Of a stretch of DNA of 64,000 bases, positions 32,434-41,769 are shown one piece after another. The notes beneath the pieces are model-generated. The model made no database searches, was not told where the DNA came from, and worked only from the letters and a program-made list of their open reading frames with translations. Position 1 is the first letter of the stretch, and each line of letters opens with the position of its first letter. The stretch is from an uncultured Pelagibacteraceae bacterium (lineage in GTDB: Bacteria > Pseudomonadota > Alphaproteobacteria > Pelagibacterales > Pelagibacteraceae). Made by a program: the position numbers and the translations under genes. The DNA is taken from positions 106,154-170,153 of the forward strand of contig CACGMC010000003.1 in the NCBI GenBank assembly GCA_902574035.1, written 5' to 3'.

Positions 32434-33142
32434 AAATTATATTTTTAGCTCTTTTTTCATCCAAATAAAAATATTTTTTAATTTCTAAATCTGTTTCAAA
32501 TTCAATAACTAATGGGTTGCCAGTTGGAATTTCTAATTCATTAATTCTTGTATCTGAAATTCTAAATAAATATTTACATAATGCTCTTAAAGAATTTCCA
32601 TGCGCTGAAACTAGAATATTCTTACCATTAGTCAAATTTTTTTTAACTTCTTTTTCATAAAATGGGATTACCCTTTCATAAGTATTTTTTAAAGATTCAG
32701 TGTATGGTGTCATACCAATCGGAATGCCTCCATTAAGAGGACTAAAATTTGACAGATATTTACTATCTTTAGACATCGGAGGTGGAGATATATCCCAAGA
32801 TCTTCTATATTTTTTAAACTGATCTTCACCTATTTTCTTTTTAGTTTCCTCTTTATTCAGTCCGGTTAATGAACCGTAATGTCTCTCATTTAACTGCCAG
32901 GCAGTGTTAAATTCAAGATTTAGTTTATTTTTTTTAAGTATTGTTGTTAAAGTTTTAATTGCTCTTTTCAAGAAGGATGTATAAGAAACATCAATTTTTA
33001 TATTTAATTTTTTTATTAACTCTCCTGATTTTTCCGCTTCTTTTACCCCTTTCGCAGAAAGATCTACATCTACCCATCCTGTAAATCTATTTTCTGCATT
33101 CCAAGTGCTTTGACCGTGTCTAGTTAGGATTAATTTACTCAT
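32423..33142 (-). CDS. gpmA: 2,3-bisphosphoglycerate-dependent phosphoglycerate mutase
   Basis: Interconverts 3- and 2-phosphoglycerate in glycolysis and gluconeogenesis. 239 residues. Active-site motifs: LILTRHGQSTWNAENRFTGW with the phosphorylated His at residue 9, RAIKT, LNERHYGSLTGLNK and VSAHGNSLRAL with the second His. Divergent from a VanZ-like gene only about 40 bases away. Confidence 0.95.
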   Translation of the reverse strand: MSKLILTRHGQSTWNAENRFTGWVDVDLSAKGVKEAEKSGELIKKLNIKIDVSYTSFLKRAIKTLTTILKKNKLNLEFNTAWQLNERHYGSLTGLNKEETKKKIGEDQFKKYRRSWDISPPPMSKDSKYLSNFSPLNGGIPIGMTPYTESLKNTYERVIPFYEKEVKKNLTNGKNILVSAHGNSLRALCKYLFRISDTRINELEIPTGNPLVIEFETDLEIKKYFYLDEKRAKNIIFNQ

Positions 33143-33182
33143 AATAGTTAATTCAATTATTTTGTACTATAATAATATCAAA

Positions 33183-33581
33183 ATGAAAAATATAATATTT
33201 AAAACAGTAAAATATATATATTATTTGTCGTTTATAATTTTATTAGTTTTATACTTGTTCCCTGGGAGTTTAGTCGGTTTTTTTTTATATAATGATCTTG
33301 CAAAACAACCTAATCTAATTTCTAATCCCTTCGGCACTTCAATAAACCATACGATGTTCTTTTTTTATTTGAGTATTCAGGCTTTTATTATTAACATCAA
33401 ATATAAAAAATTTATTTATAGTTTCCCTTTCTTGCTTTGTGTTTCAATTTTATTTGAGCTATTTCACATAATTATTCCTAATAGAGCATTTGAGGCAATT
33501 GATCTTTTTGGCAATATCACTGGAGTAGTGCTTGCCTATTTGATTACAAATATTATAAAAAAAATAGAAATTAATCTATGA
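33183..33581 (+). CDS. VanZ-like small membrane protein
   Basis: 132 residues, four hydrophobic segments. The start at ATG 33183 is preferred to an in-frame TTG at 33162. VanZ-like features: NPFGTSINHTMFFFYLSI and FELFHIIIPNRAFEAIDLFGNITGV, the conserved E...H...P...D...GN pattern of the family. Role unknown; such proteins are linked to envelope or glycopeptide traits. It overlaps the nuclease gene by 4 bases. Confidence 0.7.
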   Translation: MKNIIFKTVKYIYYLSFIILLVLYLFPGSLVGFFLYNDLAKQPNLISNPFGTSINHTMFFFYLSIQAFIINIKYKKFIYSFPFLLCVSILFELFHIIIPNRAFEAIDLFGNITGVVLAYLITNIIKKIEINL

Positions 33582-34069
33582 GATTAATAATTATATTTTT
33601 AATGTTTACATTTAATCTGATGGCTGAAGAAATAATTGGAGTTCCTAAAATTGTTGATGGTGATACTGTAACCATTGATAATTTTAAAATAAGATTGGAA
33701 GGTATTGATGCCCCTGAAATTAAGCAAACATGTAAAAAAGAAAAACTTAAAATTTCATCAATCATAGGTTATACCTTTTATGAAGATTACCATTGTGGAA
33801 AAGTTTCAAAAAAAAATCTTGAGACAAAGGTTGATGGATCTAAGATCAAGTGTATTTCTTCTTCTAAAGATAGGTATAAAAGATACCTAGCTACGTGCTA
33901 CAAAAATAAAATCAATTTAAATCAATGGATGGTTAGAAACGGTCATGCGGTAGCTTATATACGATATTCAAAAAAATACCTACTTGATGAAGATTTCGCT
34001 AAACAAAATAAGCTTGGTTTATGGCAAGGTAAATTTTTAAACCCAGAAAAATGGAGAAAAGTTAATTGA
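33578..34069 (+). CDS. Secreted thermonuclease-like (SNase) protein
   Basis: 163 residues. A signal peptide (LIIIFLMFTFNLMA, about 3-16) ends in MAEE. The staphylococcal-nuclease fold is marked by VDGDTVTIDNFKIRLEGIDAPEIKQ (Asp and Arg of the active site) and LATCYKNKINLNQWMVRNGHAVAYIRYSKKY. The catalytic region DRYKRYLA holds the second Arg. Four Cys residues could form disulfides, as expected outside the cytoplasm. Likely acts on extracellular or periplasmic nucleic acid. Confidence 0.85.
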   Translation: MRLIIIFLMFTFNLMAEEIIGVPKIVDGDTVTIDNFKIRLEGIDAPEIKQTCKKEKLKISSIIGYTFYEDYHCGKVSKKNLETKVDGSKIKCISSSKDRYKRYLATCYKNKINLNQWMVRNGHAVAYIRYSKKYLLDEDFAKQNKLGLWQGKFLNPEKWRKVN

Positions 34070-34089
34070 ATTTTAGTATAAATTAATTA

Positions 34090-34689
34090 ATGATTCTTTT
34101 TCGAAAAAATTTAATTATATTTCTTTTTTTAATTCTATCAGCATGCTCCTCAATTCCAAAAAATACCCAGAATAGTTGTGCAATATTTGAGGAAAGATAT
34201 CTTTGGTACAAACATGCTAAAGCATCATATGAGAAATGGGGCGCACCCATACATTTACAATTGGCATTTGTAAAAAAAGAAAGTGATTTTAATTGGTTGG
34301 CTAAACCACCACGACAAAAGCTGTTCAAAGTTATCCCTTTTAAAAGACCCTCATCATCATTCGGGTACTCGCAGGCAGTTAAAGGAACTTGGGAACAATA
34401 TAAACGAGAGATTAAAAATCCTTTGGCCACAAGAGCAAGATTTAGAGATTCAGTTGATTTTATTGGATGGTATATAAATAAGACAAATAAAATTCTTAAA
34501 ATTTCAAAAAAAGATGCCTATAAACAATATTTAGCTTATTATAAGGGTTGGGGTGATTATAAAAACTACTCTAAAGATAAAAAAGCCATTATTTACGCAA
34601 AATCAGTGAAAGATATGGCATCAAAATACAGAAAACAATTAACTATTTGTAAAAAAAATCTAGATAAAAATAAGTATATTATTTTTTAA
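34090..34689 (+). CDS. Lipoprotein, lytic-transglycosylase-like
   Basis: 199 residues. The signal peptide ends in a lipobox LSAC (Cys about 19), so it is a probable lipoprotein. The segment HLQLAFVKKESDFNW, followed by SSFGYSQAVKGTWEQYKR, resembles the SLT/lysozyme-like fold with Glu as acid (ES near residue 62). The rest is basic. It would cut or remodel peptidoglycan in the periplasm. It sits after the nuclease gene and overlaps the RND pump 3' end by 11 bases. Confidence 0.7.
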   Translation: MILFRKNLIIFLFLILSACSSIPKNTQNSCAIFEERYLWYKHAKASYEKWGAPIHLQLAFVKKESDFNWLAKPPRQKLFKVIPFKRPSSSFGYSQAVKGTWEQYKREIKNPLATRARFRDSVDFIGWYINKTNKILKISKKDAYKQYLAYYKGWGDYKNYSKDKKAIIYAKSVKDMASKYRKQLTICKKNLDKNKYIIF

Positions 34690-37600
34690 GCTGTTTTTTT
34701 AATTCGATTTCAACAGCGTCAATTCTTTGGGTTCCTTTACCAACTATAGTGTAAACAGTCGGTATCACATATAAAGTGAAAAAAGTAGAAAACAACATAC
34801 CACCAAATATTGTTATACCTACTGTTAGTCTGCTTGCTGCTCCTGGACCAGTTCCTAAAATAAGGGGTAGAACACCAATAATTGTTGATATACTTGTCAT
34901 AAGAATTGGTCTTAATCTAATTGATGCAGCTTCAAAAACAGCAACTTCTAAATTTTTTCCCTCTTTTCTCAGCTGATTTGCGAACTCAACAATAAGAATT
35001 CCATTTTTAGCAGATAAACCAATTAAAATAATCAAAGCAATTTGACTATAAACATTTAGCGACGATCCAACTACTAAGAGACCTAATAAACCACCTAATA
35101 TCGCCATCGGAACAGTTAACATAATTGTAAGTGGGTGTCTCCAGCTCTCAAACTGTGCACTCATTGCTAAATAGGCAGTTATTAAAGCGAGGGCAAATAT
35201 TACATAAAGTTCAGTATTAGTTTTTTTATATTCTTCGCTTTCACCTTTGTAAGCAATTCTAGCTTGTGGAGTATTCTGTTCGACAACTCCAACTAAAAAC
35301 TTCAATGCTTCATCTAAAGAGTAATCTCCAACGAGTCTTGCTGAAATTGTTACAGCTTTTTGTCTATTGTATCTTGCTAAGAAAGGCGATTGACCTTCCT
35401 CATTATAAGCTACTAAATTGGATACAGATACAAGTTTTCCATTATTTTTAGATCTGACAAAAACTTTACTTATACTGTCCGGTTGTTGTCTATCTTTAAT
35501 GTCTCCTTGTAAAATTATGGAGTATTCTTTCCCATCTCTTGTAAAATTTGTAACTCTTTTAGAGCCAAATATTGTCTCTATAGTTTTACCTATATCTTCA
35601 GTAGAAACTCCTAAATCAGCAGCCTTTTTTTGATCAATTTTTACATTGAGTTGGGGCTTATTTAAATCAAAGTCATCTTGAATTGATGTAAGGCCAGAAT
35701 TTTTTCTTGCCTCTTTCTTAATAATTTCTTTCCACTCAATTAACTGTTCGTAAGTATTTCCTAAAATTACGAATTGAACAGGACTTTCTATCCCACCAGT
35801 TCTTATTCCTTGAGGCATTATCGGAAAGGCTAAAACCCCAGGTACTTTACCTATTTCTCTAAAAGACTCCCTCATAATTTCAACCCCATGACGATCTCTC
35901 TTTTTCCAAGGCTCCAAAAGAACAATAATGAATCCACTGTTAACCTGCTTTGCAGATTTTCCAAAACCTGGAACACGCATTATTAATCTTCTATATTCAC
36001 CATTTCCCACTTTTGGTAGTAATAATTTTTCAATTTCTTCTGCTCTATCTTTGGTAAAGTTAAAACCAGAGCTCTGAGGAGCTTTCACTATTACAAAGAA
36101 AGCACCTCTATCTTCAGGCGCTATCAATTCTTTTTTTGCAAAGTTAAAAAAGAAAATAGTGAGAGCTAGTGTGCCTAATAAAAAAATTGTTATTGTTTTT
36201 CTTTTTCTTATCCACTCTAATAATGAAATTTTATAAAGATAAGTAAGATTTTTTAAAAAATTCTCAAATTTAACAACCAGTTTAGACTTTTTCATATTTT
36301 TCCGAAGAAACTTGCTAGCTAGCATTGGACTTAGAGAAAGGGCAACAAAACTTGATATGATTACAGCTGAAGCAAGAGTTATTGCAGTCTGAGTGAATAG
36401 CACACCTGTAATACCCTTAATGAAAATCAAAGGAACAAAAACAGCCACAAGAACTACAGTAGTTGCTATAATTGCAAAAGAAACTTGCTTAGCTCCTTTA
36501 TAGGCTGCAACTAAAGGTGTATCTCCTAATTCTATTCTTCTTACAATATTTTCTAACATTACTATTGCATCATCAACCACTATTCCGATCGCAAGTACTA
36601 AAGCCATCAAAGTAAAAAGATTTATCGAAAAATCAAAAATATATATCGATAAGAAAGTTGAAATTAAGGACACAGGAAGTGCTACTAAAGGAACGATTAG
36701 AGCTCTTATGTTACCTAAAAATAAGTAAATAATAACTGTAACCAGCAATAATGCTATAATTAAAGTTTTATAAACTTCTTTAATTGCAGTTTTAATGTAG
36801 TTACTTCTGTCAAAAGACACTTCAAGAGTTGTATTAGGCGGCAAACTTGGTTTTAATTCTTTAATTTTTGCTTTAATACCATTAGCTACTGCAATAGTGT
36901 TCGCATCTGATTGCTGGTATATACCTATTCCAACCACTTGTTTTCCGTTCCCTTTAAATAATGTTCTTGTTGACTCGGCGCCTAATTCTATTCTTGAAAC
37001 ATCAGACAAAGTAATTATTGATCCATCTTTAGCTCTCTTAAGTGGTAAATTCTTAAAGTTTTCTATATCTTCATACGCTTTGTCTAATTTAATTGTTAAG
37101 TCTATATCTTTTGACTCAATTCTACCTGCTGGAAATTCTACGTTTTCTTTTCGCAAAATTAATTCAACTTCTTGAGTTGTCAAATCTCTTGCAGCCAAAG
37201 CCAACGGGTCAAGCCAAATTCTTAAAGAAAGTTCTCTTTCACCCCCGAGTCTTACGCGTCCGACACCGTCAACGGTGGAGAAAGTATCTGTTAAGTATCT
37301 ATCAGCATAATCAGTCAATTCTAAATCTGTCATTGTCTCTGAACTAAAAGACAACCACATTGTAGTCCGCATTTGACCACTTTGTTTGAATATTTCGGGT
37401 TGTTCAGCTCCGTCAGGTAAATTGTCCAAAACTCTCGAAACTGAACTTCTTACGTCATTTGTAACATCGTCAAGATCTAAATTCGTTTCAAAAGTTAAAG
37501 TAATTCTTGAACTTTCATCTTCGCTAAAAGAATCAATAGTTTCTAAACCCGGTGTTCCTCCAACAAAGTCCTCAATCTTTTGAGTTATTTGAGTGTCTAC

Positions 37601-37774
37601 AATTTCTGCAGATGCACCTTTATATTCAGTTTGTATAGTAACCACAGGCGGCTGCACATCTGGCAACTCATCAGTTGGTATCTCTTGAAAAGTTACAAGT
37701 CCAAAAATCACAAGTACTAAACTCATGACAGAGGCTACAACAGGTCTTTTTATAGATAGGTCTGTTAAAAACAT
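34679..37774 (-). CDS. RND efflux pump inner-membrane subunit (AcrB/HAE-1 type)
   Basis: Proton-driven exporter. 1031 residues, twelve membrane segments with two large periplasmic loops. It starts FLTDLSIKRPVVASVMSLVLVIFGL. Proton-relay residues are present: DD in IGIVVDDAIVMLENIVRR (fourth membrane helix) and Lys in GLSAKNGILIVEF. The DD pair and loop layout fit the hydrophobe/amphiphile group rather than metal pumps. Its membrane-fusion partner is next, but there is no outer-membrane channel gene here. Last of the msrA-sseA-MFP-RND run. Confidence 0.94.
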   Translation of the reverse strand: MFLTDLSIKRPVVASVMSLVLVIFGLVTFQEIPTDELPDVQPPVVTIQTEYKGASAEIVDTQITQKIEDFVGGTPGLETIDSFSEDESSRITLTFETNLDLDDVTNDVRSSVSRVLDNLPDGAEQPEIFKQSGQMRTTMWLSFSSETMTDLELTDYADRYLTDTFSTVDGVGRVRLGGERELSLRIWLDPLALAARDLTTQEVELILRKENVEFPAGRIESKDIDLTIKLDKAYEDIENFKNLPLKRAKDGSIITLSDVSRIELGAESTRTLFKGNGKQVVGIGIYQQSDANTIAVANGIKAKIKELKPSLPPNTTLEVSFDRSNYIKTAIKEVYKTLIIALLLVTVIIYLFLGNIRALIVPLVALPVSLISTFLSIYIFDFSINLFTLMALVLAIGIVVDDAIVMLENIVRRIELGDTPLVAAYKGAKQVSFAIIATTVVLVAVFVPLIFIKGITGVLFTQTAITLASAVIISSFVALSLSPMLASKFLRKNMKKSKLVVKFENFLKNLTYLYKISLLEWIRKRKTITIFLLGTLALTIFFFNFAKKELIAPEDRGAFFVIVKAPQSSGFNFTKDRAEEIEKLLLPKVGNGEYRRLIMRVPGFGKSAKQVNSGFIIVLLEPWKKRDRHGVEIMRESFREIGKVPGVLAFPIMPQGIRTGGIESPVQFVILGNTYEQLIEWKEIIKKEARKNSGLTSIQDDFDLNKPQLNVKIDQKKAADLGVSTEDIGKTIETIFGSKRVTNFTRDGKEYSIILQGDIKDRQQPDSISKVFVRSKNNGKLVSVSNLVAYNEEGQSPFLARYNRQKAVTISARLVGDYSLDEALKFLVGVVEQNTPQARIAYKGESEEYKKTNTELYVIFALALITAYLAMSAQFESWRHPLTIMLTVPMAILGGLLGLLVVGSSLNVYSQIALIILIGLSAKNGILIVEFANQLRKEGKNLEVAVFEAASIRLRPILMTSISTIIGVLPLILGTGPGAASRLTVGITIFGGMLFSTFFTLYVIPTVYTIVGKGTQRIDAVEIELKKQLKK

Positions 37775-37780
37775 TTTATT

Positions 37781-38647
37781 TTAAGGGTTTAAAATTTTAA
37801 CTTTTGCTTTATCTCTTACTTTTGATACACCTTCAGTTATTACAAAATCACCTTCATTAATTCCTGACAAAACTGAAACTTTCCCAAAGTTTCTTTTTCC
37901 TAATTTAATATTTTTTTTTTCAGCTATTTCATCATTTACGACGTATACAAACGCTGTTTTACCTTGTATCGTTACGGCGCTTTCAGGAACACCAATTTCA
38001 TCAGTTTCTTCGTAAATAATCTTAACAGTCATTAATTGACCCGGTATTATCTCAAATTTTGAATTGTCTACTATTACTCTTGTTAAAATGGATCTTGTAG
38101 ATGGGTCTATTCGAGAACTTATAGTTTCTATTTTACCTTTGAATACTTTATTAAACGCCGAGCTTGTAATTTCTGCCTTCAATCCAGGCTTAAGAACTCC
38201 CACATAATTTTCTGGAACTTTGATATCTATTATAATTTTCCTTAAATCATCTAACGTTATTATTAAACTATTTGACCCTAGAACACCTTGAGCAATTTCT
38301 CTTTTACCAATTTTACCTTCAAAGTCAGCAATAATATTTTTTTCGTCTTTAAGTGCAATTATTATTTCACCTTCTTTAACAAATCTATCCTCAATTTTTA
38401 AATTTCCAATAACATCGTTTTTTGTAACTCTATACGTTTTAGATTTTTGAGCGATCGCTGTACCAAAAGTCTCAATACTTTTATAAAAATTAGATTTTTC
38501 TACCTCTTTAACAATTACTCCTGGCGCCGGTCTTACACTAAATTTTTTTTGAAAATGTAGACCTATAAAATGACGAGCTGCAATTATTACAAAAATAGCA
38601 ACAAAGAAAATGATTAAAAAAGTTTTTAGTTTTGTTGAAGCTTTCAT
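37781..38647 (-). CDS. RND periplasmic membrane-fusion protein
   Basis: Periplasmic adaptor of the adjacent pump. 288 residues, short for this family (usually 350-400). An N-terminal membrane anchor (FLIIFFVAIFVIIAARHFIG, about 10-29) is followed by barrel-sandwich and beta-barrel parts (EGEIIIALKDE, VPENYVGVLKPGLKAEI, STRSILTRVIVDN, GVPESAVTIQGKTAFVYVV). A long coiled-coil hairpin seems absent, which explains the length. One base overlap with sseA and 6 bases from the pump gene. Confidence 0.9.
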   Translation of the reverse strand: MKASTKLKTFLIIFFVAIFVIIAARHFIGLHFQKKFSVRPAPGVIVKEVEKSNFYKSIETFGTAIAQKSKTYRVTKNDVIGNLKIEDRFVKEGEIIIALKDEKNIIADFEGKIGKREIAQGVLGSNSLIITLDDLRKIIIDIKVPENYVGVLKPGLKAEITSSAFNKVFKGKIETISSRIDPSTRSILTRVIVDNSKFEIIPGQLMTVKIIYEETDEIGVPESAVTIQGKTAFVYVVNDEIAEKKNIKLGKRNFGKVSVLSGINEGDFVITEGVSKVRDKAKVKILNP

Positions 38648-39462
38648 TATTTTTTTAAACCGTATTCAGCCCAGGAACCATCATATATTTTTGGATTTGT
38701 ATCAGTTATTAGAGAATTAGCCAGCCCTAATACAGTAGCAGTCACTCCTGATCCGCAAAGAAAAGCCTTATCTTGTTTTATGTTAATTTTTTTTTCTTCA
38801 AAAATACGCTTTAATTCATCAACTTTTTTAAAAGTCCTATCTTTATTAATTAATAATTGAAATGGTAAATTTATAGAGCCTTCTACATGACCGCTTCTCA
38901 AACCCTCTCTAGGCTCAGGCTGAAGTCCTAGAAATCGTTTTTCTCCTCTTGCGTCAATTAATTGAAATTTTTTATTTTTAATATTTTGGTTTACTTGATC
39001 TTTATTAATCACTAAAGAAGTATCTTCTACAGCCTTATATTCTGACTTAACAATCTTTAATATATCTTTAGATGTCGATTTTTTTTCTTTAATCCATTTT
39101 TTTAAACCACCATCTAGTACAGAAATTAAATTAGGATCATGCCCAAAGTAAATAAAAGTGTACCAAACTCGACATGCACTAAATACATCTGAGTCGTCAT
39201 AAACAATAATATGATCAGAATTTTTAATTCCAAGGCAAGATACAATATTTTCCCATTCATTTTTATTAGGTAACATATGAGGTAATGATGAATTTTGATT
39301 TGAGTATTTATCAATATCAAAAAAAATTGATCTATTAATATGATTTAATTTATACTCTTCCTCAGCTTTTCTATTTGAATTTGGAAGATGCCATGATGCA
39401 TCAAAAATTTTAACTTTATCTATATTTTTTTCTAGCCAATCCGTAGAAACTAATTGTTTCAT
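38647..39462 (-). CDS. sseA: Thiosulfate/3-mercaptopyruvate sulfurtransferase
   Basis: Two-rhodanese enzyme that transfers sulfane sulfur to a thiol acceptor. 271 residues. The inactive first rhodanese has FDASWHLPNSNRKAEEEY and the second QLIDARGEKRFLG. The active-site loop is FLCGSGVTATVLGLA, a CGSGVT loop that fits 3-mercaptopyruvate or thiosulfate as donor. Also GHVEGSINLPFQ. It overlaps msrA by 4 bases and the membrane-fusion gene by one. Confidence 0.92.
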   Translation of the reverse strand: MKQLVSTDWLEKNIDKVKIFDASWHLPNSNRKAEEEYKLNHINRSIFFDIDKYSNQNSSLPHMLPNKNEWENIVSCLGIKNSDHIIVYDDSDVFSACRVWYTFIYFGHDPNLISVLDGGLKKWIKEKKSTSKDILKIVKSEYKAVEDTSLVINKDQVNQNIKNKKFQLIDARGEKRFLGLQPEPREGLRSGHVEGSINLPFQLLINKDRTFKKVDELKRIFEEKKINIKQDKAFLCGSGVTATVLGLANSLITDTNPKIYDGSWAEYGLKK

Positions 39463-39908
39463 CGTCTATTCTTTTCAATATATCTTTGATGATATTCCTC
39501 CGCTTTGCAATAGTTTTTTATTGGAGAAATGTTTGTTTCAATTTTATTATTATAAACTTTGTTAAAATTATCTTTTACCTTAATTGCAATTTTTTTTTGC
39601 TCATCATTGTCATAAAATATTTCACTTCTATATTGAGTTCCGACATCTGGAAATTGCATATCTTTTTGAGTTGGATCATGCATTTTAAAAAAGAGCTCTA
39701 ATATTTTTTCATAAGTTATAATTTTTTCATCGAATGACAATCTCACTATTTCAGCATGTCCAGTGTTCCCCTGACAAACCTCTTCATAAGTAACTTTTGA
39801 TTTATATCCACCGGCGTATCCTACTTCAGTATCAATAATGCCTTTTTGAGATTTGAATTTTTCTTCAGGTTTCCAAAAACAACCCAAAGCTAAGTAACAT
39901 TTTTGCAT
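39459..39908 (-). CDS. msrA: Peptide methionine sulfoxide reductase A
   Basis: Repairs S-methionine sulfoxide in proteins. 149 residues, slightly short. The catalytic Cys is in LALGCFWKPEEKF (residue 9); the family usually has GCFWG. Other motifs: GYAGGYKSKVTYEEVCQGNTGHAE, HDPTQKDMQFPDVGTQYRS, and a downstream Cys in KNYCKAEEYHQ as resolving residue. First gene of the minus-strand run; its start is 39 bases from the divergent EamA gene. Confidence 0.92.
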   Translation of the reverse strand: MQKCYLALGCFWKPEEKFKSQKGIIDTEVGYAGGYKSKVTYEEVCQGNTGHAEIVRLSFDEKIITYEKILELFFKMHDPTQKDMQFPDVGTQYRSEIFYDNDEQKKIAIKVKDNFNKVYNNKIETNISPIKNYCKAEEYHQRYIEKNRR

Positions 39909-39947
39909 AAGTAATTTTTTATGTTATGAAGTTATGAGGATAATAAA

Positions 39948-40829
39948 TTGCTAAGTAAAAATCAAATAGGCGTATTGTACATGGTAGGAAGCGTAATTTG
40001 CTTTTCTGTAATGGATATCTGTGTAAAGTGGCTTGATTATTATCCTGTGGGACAAGTTTTATTTTTAAGATTTTTTATAGGCTTTATACCAATTTTTTTC
40101 ATTATACCTAGGGACAGATTATTAAATTTTTACAAAACATCTAGACCAGGCCTTCATGCATTTCGTGCTATTACTGGTGCAGCAGCTATCATTGCATTAT
40201 TTATTGGATTAAGGGAATTACCTTTAGCTGATGTAGTGTCTTTAACTTTCGGAGGACCAATATTTGTTACCGTTGCTTCAATTTTCTTTTTATCTGAGAA
40301 GGTTGGGATAAAAAGATGGTCAGCTGTATTTTTAGGTTTTATAGGAATGTTATTAATAGTCCAGCCAGCTTTTATAGATTTAAATTTTTACTATATCACT
40401 CCAATAATCTTTTGTATTTTTTTTGCTTGTGTGGCAATTAGCGTTAGGTCTTTATCTAAAACTGAACCAAATTACAGAATCGCTTTTTACTTTACGGTAC
40501 TTTGTTCAGCGCTGGGTCTCGCAACTATCTTTAAAGGTGATTGGGTTTTACCTTCTAAAATAGATTTTGCAATTTTTATGATAATGGGTTTATGTGGTAG
40601 TGTTGCTAATTTATTACTCACCCAAAGTTATAGATTAGCAGAGGCATCTTTGGTAACGCCAATTAAGTATTTAAGTCTAGTTTTTGCAATTGTCTTCGGT
40701 TTCTTAATTTGGAGTGAGGTACCAAAGATATTGACACTTTTTGGGGCATTACTAGTTATAACAAGTTCTCTGATAATATTTATGAGAGAGAATAAATTAA
40801 AAAAACAAATTATAAATCCAAGAGCATGA
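39948..40829 (+). CDS. DMT-superfamily (EamA) transporter
   Basis: Drug/metabolite transporter, inner membrane. 293 residues, ten hydrophobic segments in two EamA repeats. The start is a TTG (39948): a GAGGA ribosome site lies at 39936-39940, 7 bases upstream, and the alternative ATG at 39981 would cut into the first membrane helix. Substrate not inferable; S-adenosylmethionine or amino-acid export is typical of relatives. Overlaps alkA by 4 bases. Confidence 0.85.
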   Translation: MLSKNQIGVLYMVGSVICFSVMDICVKWLDYYPVGQVLFLRFFIGFIPIFFIIPRDRLLNFYKTSRPGLHAFRAITGAAAIIALFIGLRELPLADVVSLTFGGPIFVTVASIFFLSEKVGIKRWSAVFLGFIGMLLIVQPAFIDLNFYYITPIIFCIFFACVAISVRSLSKTEPNYRIAFYFTVLCSALGLATIFKGDWVLPSKIDFAIFMIMGLCGSVANLLLTQSYRLAEASLVTPIKYLSLVFAIVFGFLIWSEVPKILTLFGALLVITSSLIIFMRENKLKKQIINPRA

Positions 40830-41452
40830 AAAGACCTCCAATTTATTGGAATAAAGCTAAAAAAATATTATCAAAAAAAGATAAAGTAATGGCTAAATTA
40901 ATATCAAACTATAAAGATGGATCCTTAATTACTAGGAACGATGTATTTTTTTCATTGTGTAAAAGTATAATTGGACAACAAATAAGTGTTGTTGCTGCTA
41001 ACTCGGTTTTCTTTAAATTTAAAAAAAAATGTAAAGGAAAAATAAATCCTAAAATTGTAAATAAATTGTCAGTCTCTAGTCTTAAAAGTTGTGGTTTAAG
41101 CAAGCAAAAAGTAAAAGGTATTAAAGAACTTGCAAAAAAACTCACATTAAAGGAGTTTAAACCGGAATTAATAAAAGAAATGAGCGATGAAGAGGCAATA
41201 GAATATTTATCAAGTTTAAGACAAATAGGTAAATGGTCGGCTGAAATGATTCTTTTATTTACATTTAATAGATCAAATATCTGGCCTCTGCAGGATATCG
41301 GTTTGCTAAGAGCTATTTCTAATAATTATAAAAAAAAATATTTTCCACCAAAAAAATTTTTAATTAAACTTTATAAGAGATTTTCGCCCTACTGCTCAGT
41401 TGCAACTTGGTACTTATGGAGATCAATTGACGACGAGCCAATACAATATTAA
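40826..41452 (+). CDS. alkA: DNA-3-methyladenine glycosylase II
   Basis: Excises alkylated bases. 208 residues, lacking the N-terminal beta domain of E. coli AlkA but normal for the short group. Helix-hairpin-helix-GPD motif: LRQIGKWSAEMILLFTFNRSNIWPLQDIGLLRAI, with the catalytic Asp in PLQDIGL (about residue 157). Upstream SIIGQQISVVAANSVFFKF is also typical. Its tail overlaps the convergent DUF1330 gene by 4 bases. Confidence 0.9.
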   Translation: MKRPPIYWNKAKKILSKKDKVMAKLISNYKDGSLITRNDVFFSLCKSIIGQQISVVAANSVFFKFKKKCKGKINPKIVNKLSVSSLKSCGLSKQKVKGIKELAKKLTLKEFKPELIKEMSDEEAIEYLSSLRQIGKWSAEMILLFTFNRSNIWPLQDIGLLRAISNNYKKKYFPPKKFLIKLYKRFSPYCSVATWYLWRSIDDEPIQY

Positions 41453-41736
41453 ACACCCTCTACTAATTGAAATTGACGTTCTACATGTCCTTTTAAGATA
41501 GAATGAGCATCTTGATATTCTTTAGATTGATAAAAAGTAATAGCTTCATTGTACGACGGAAATTCAATTACAACAGTACGTGGCGATTTATCTCCTTCTT
41601 CTATTGTAGACTTTCCACCTCTTATTAAAAATTTACCTTTAAATTTTTCAACTGCTACTTTAGCTTTAATTGCATATTCCTTTAACTTTTCCTCATTTGC
41701 AATACTTTTATAAACACAAACAACGTAACCTTTCAT
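41449..41736 (-). CDS. DUF1330 family protein
   Basis: 95 residues, a small ferredoxin-like alpha/beta barrel family. The pattern GYVVCVYKSI, FLIRGGKSTIEEGD, VVIEFPSYNEAITFYQSKEYQDA is clear DUF1330. The function of the family is unknown. A good ribosome site AAAGGAG lies 6 bases before the ATG. Divergent from the phosphoribosyltransferase gene with 33 bases between. Confidence 0.85.
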   Translation of the reverse strand: MKGYVVCVYKSIANEEKLKEYAIKAKVAVEKFKGKFLIRGGKSTIEEGDKSPRTVVIEFPSYNEAITFYQSKEYQDAHSILKGHVERQFQLVEGV

Positions 41737-41769
41737 TTACAACTCCTTTAAAATAAATTAGTTTTTTTT

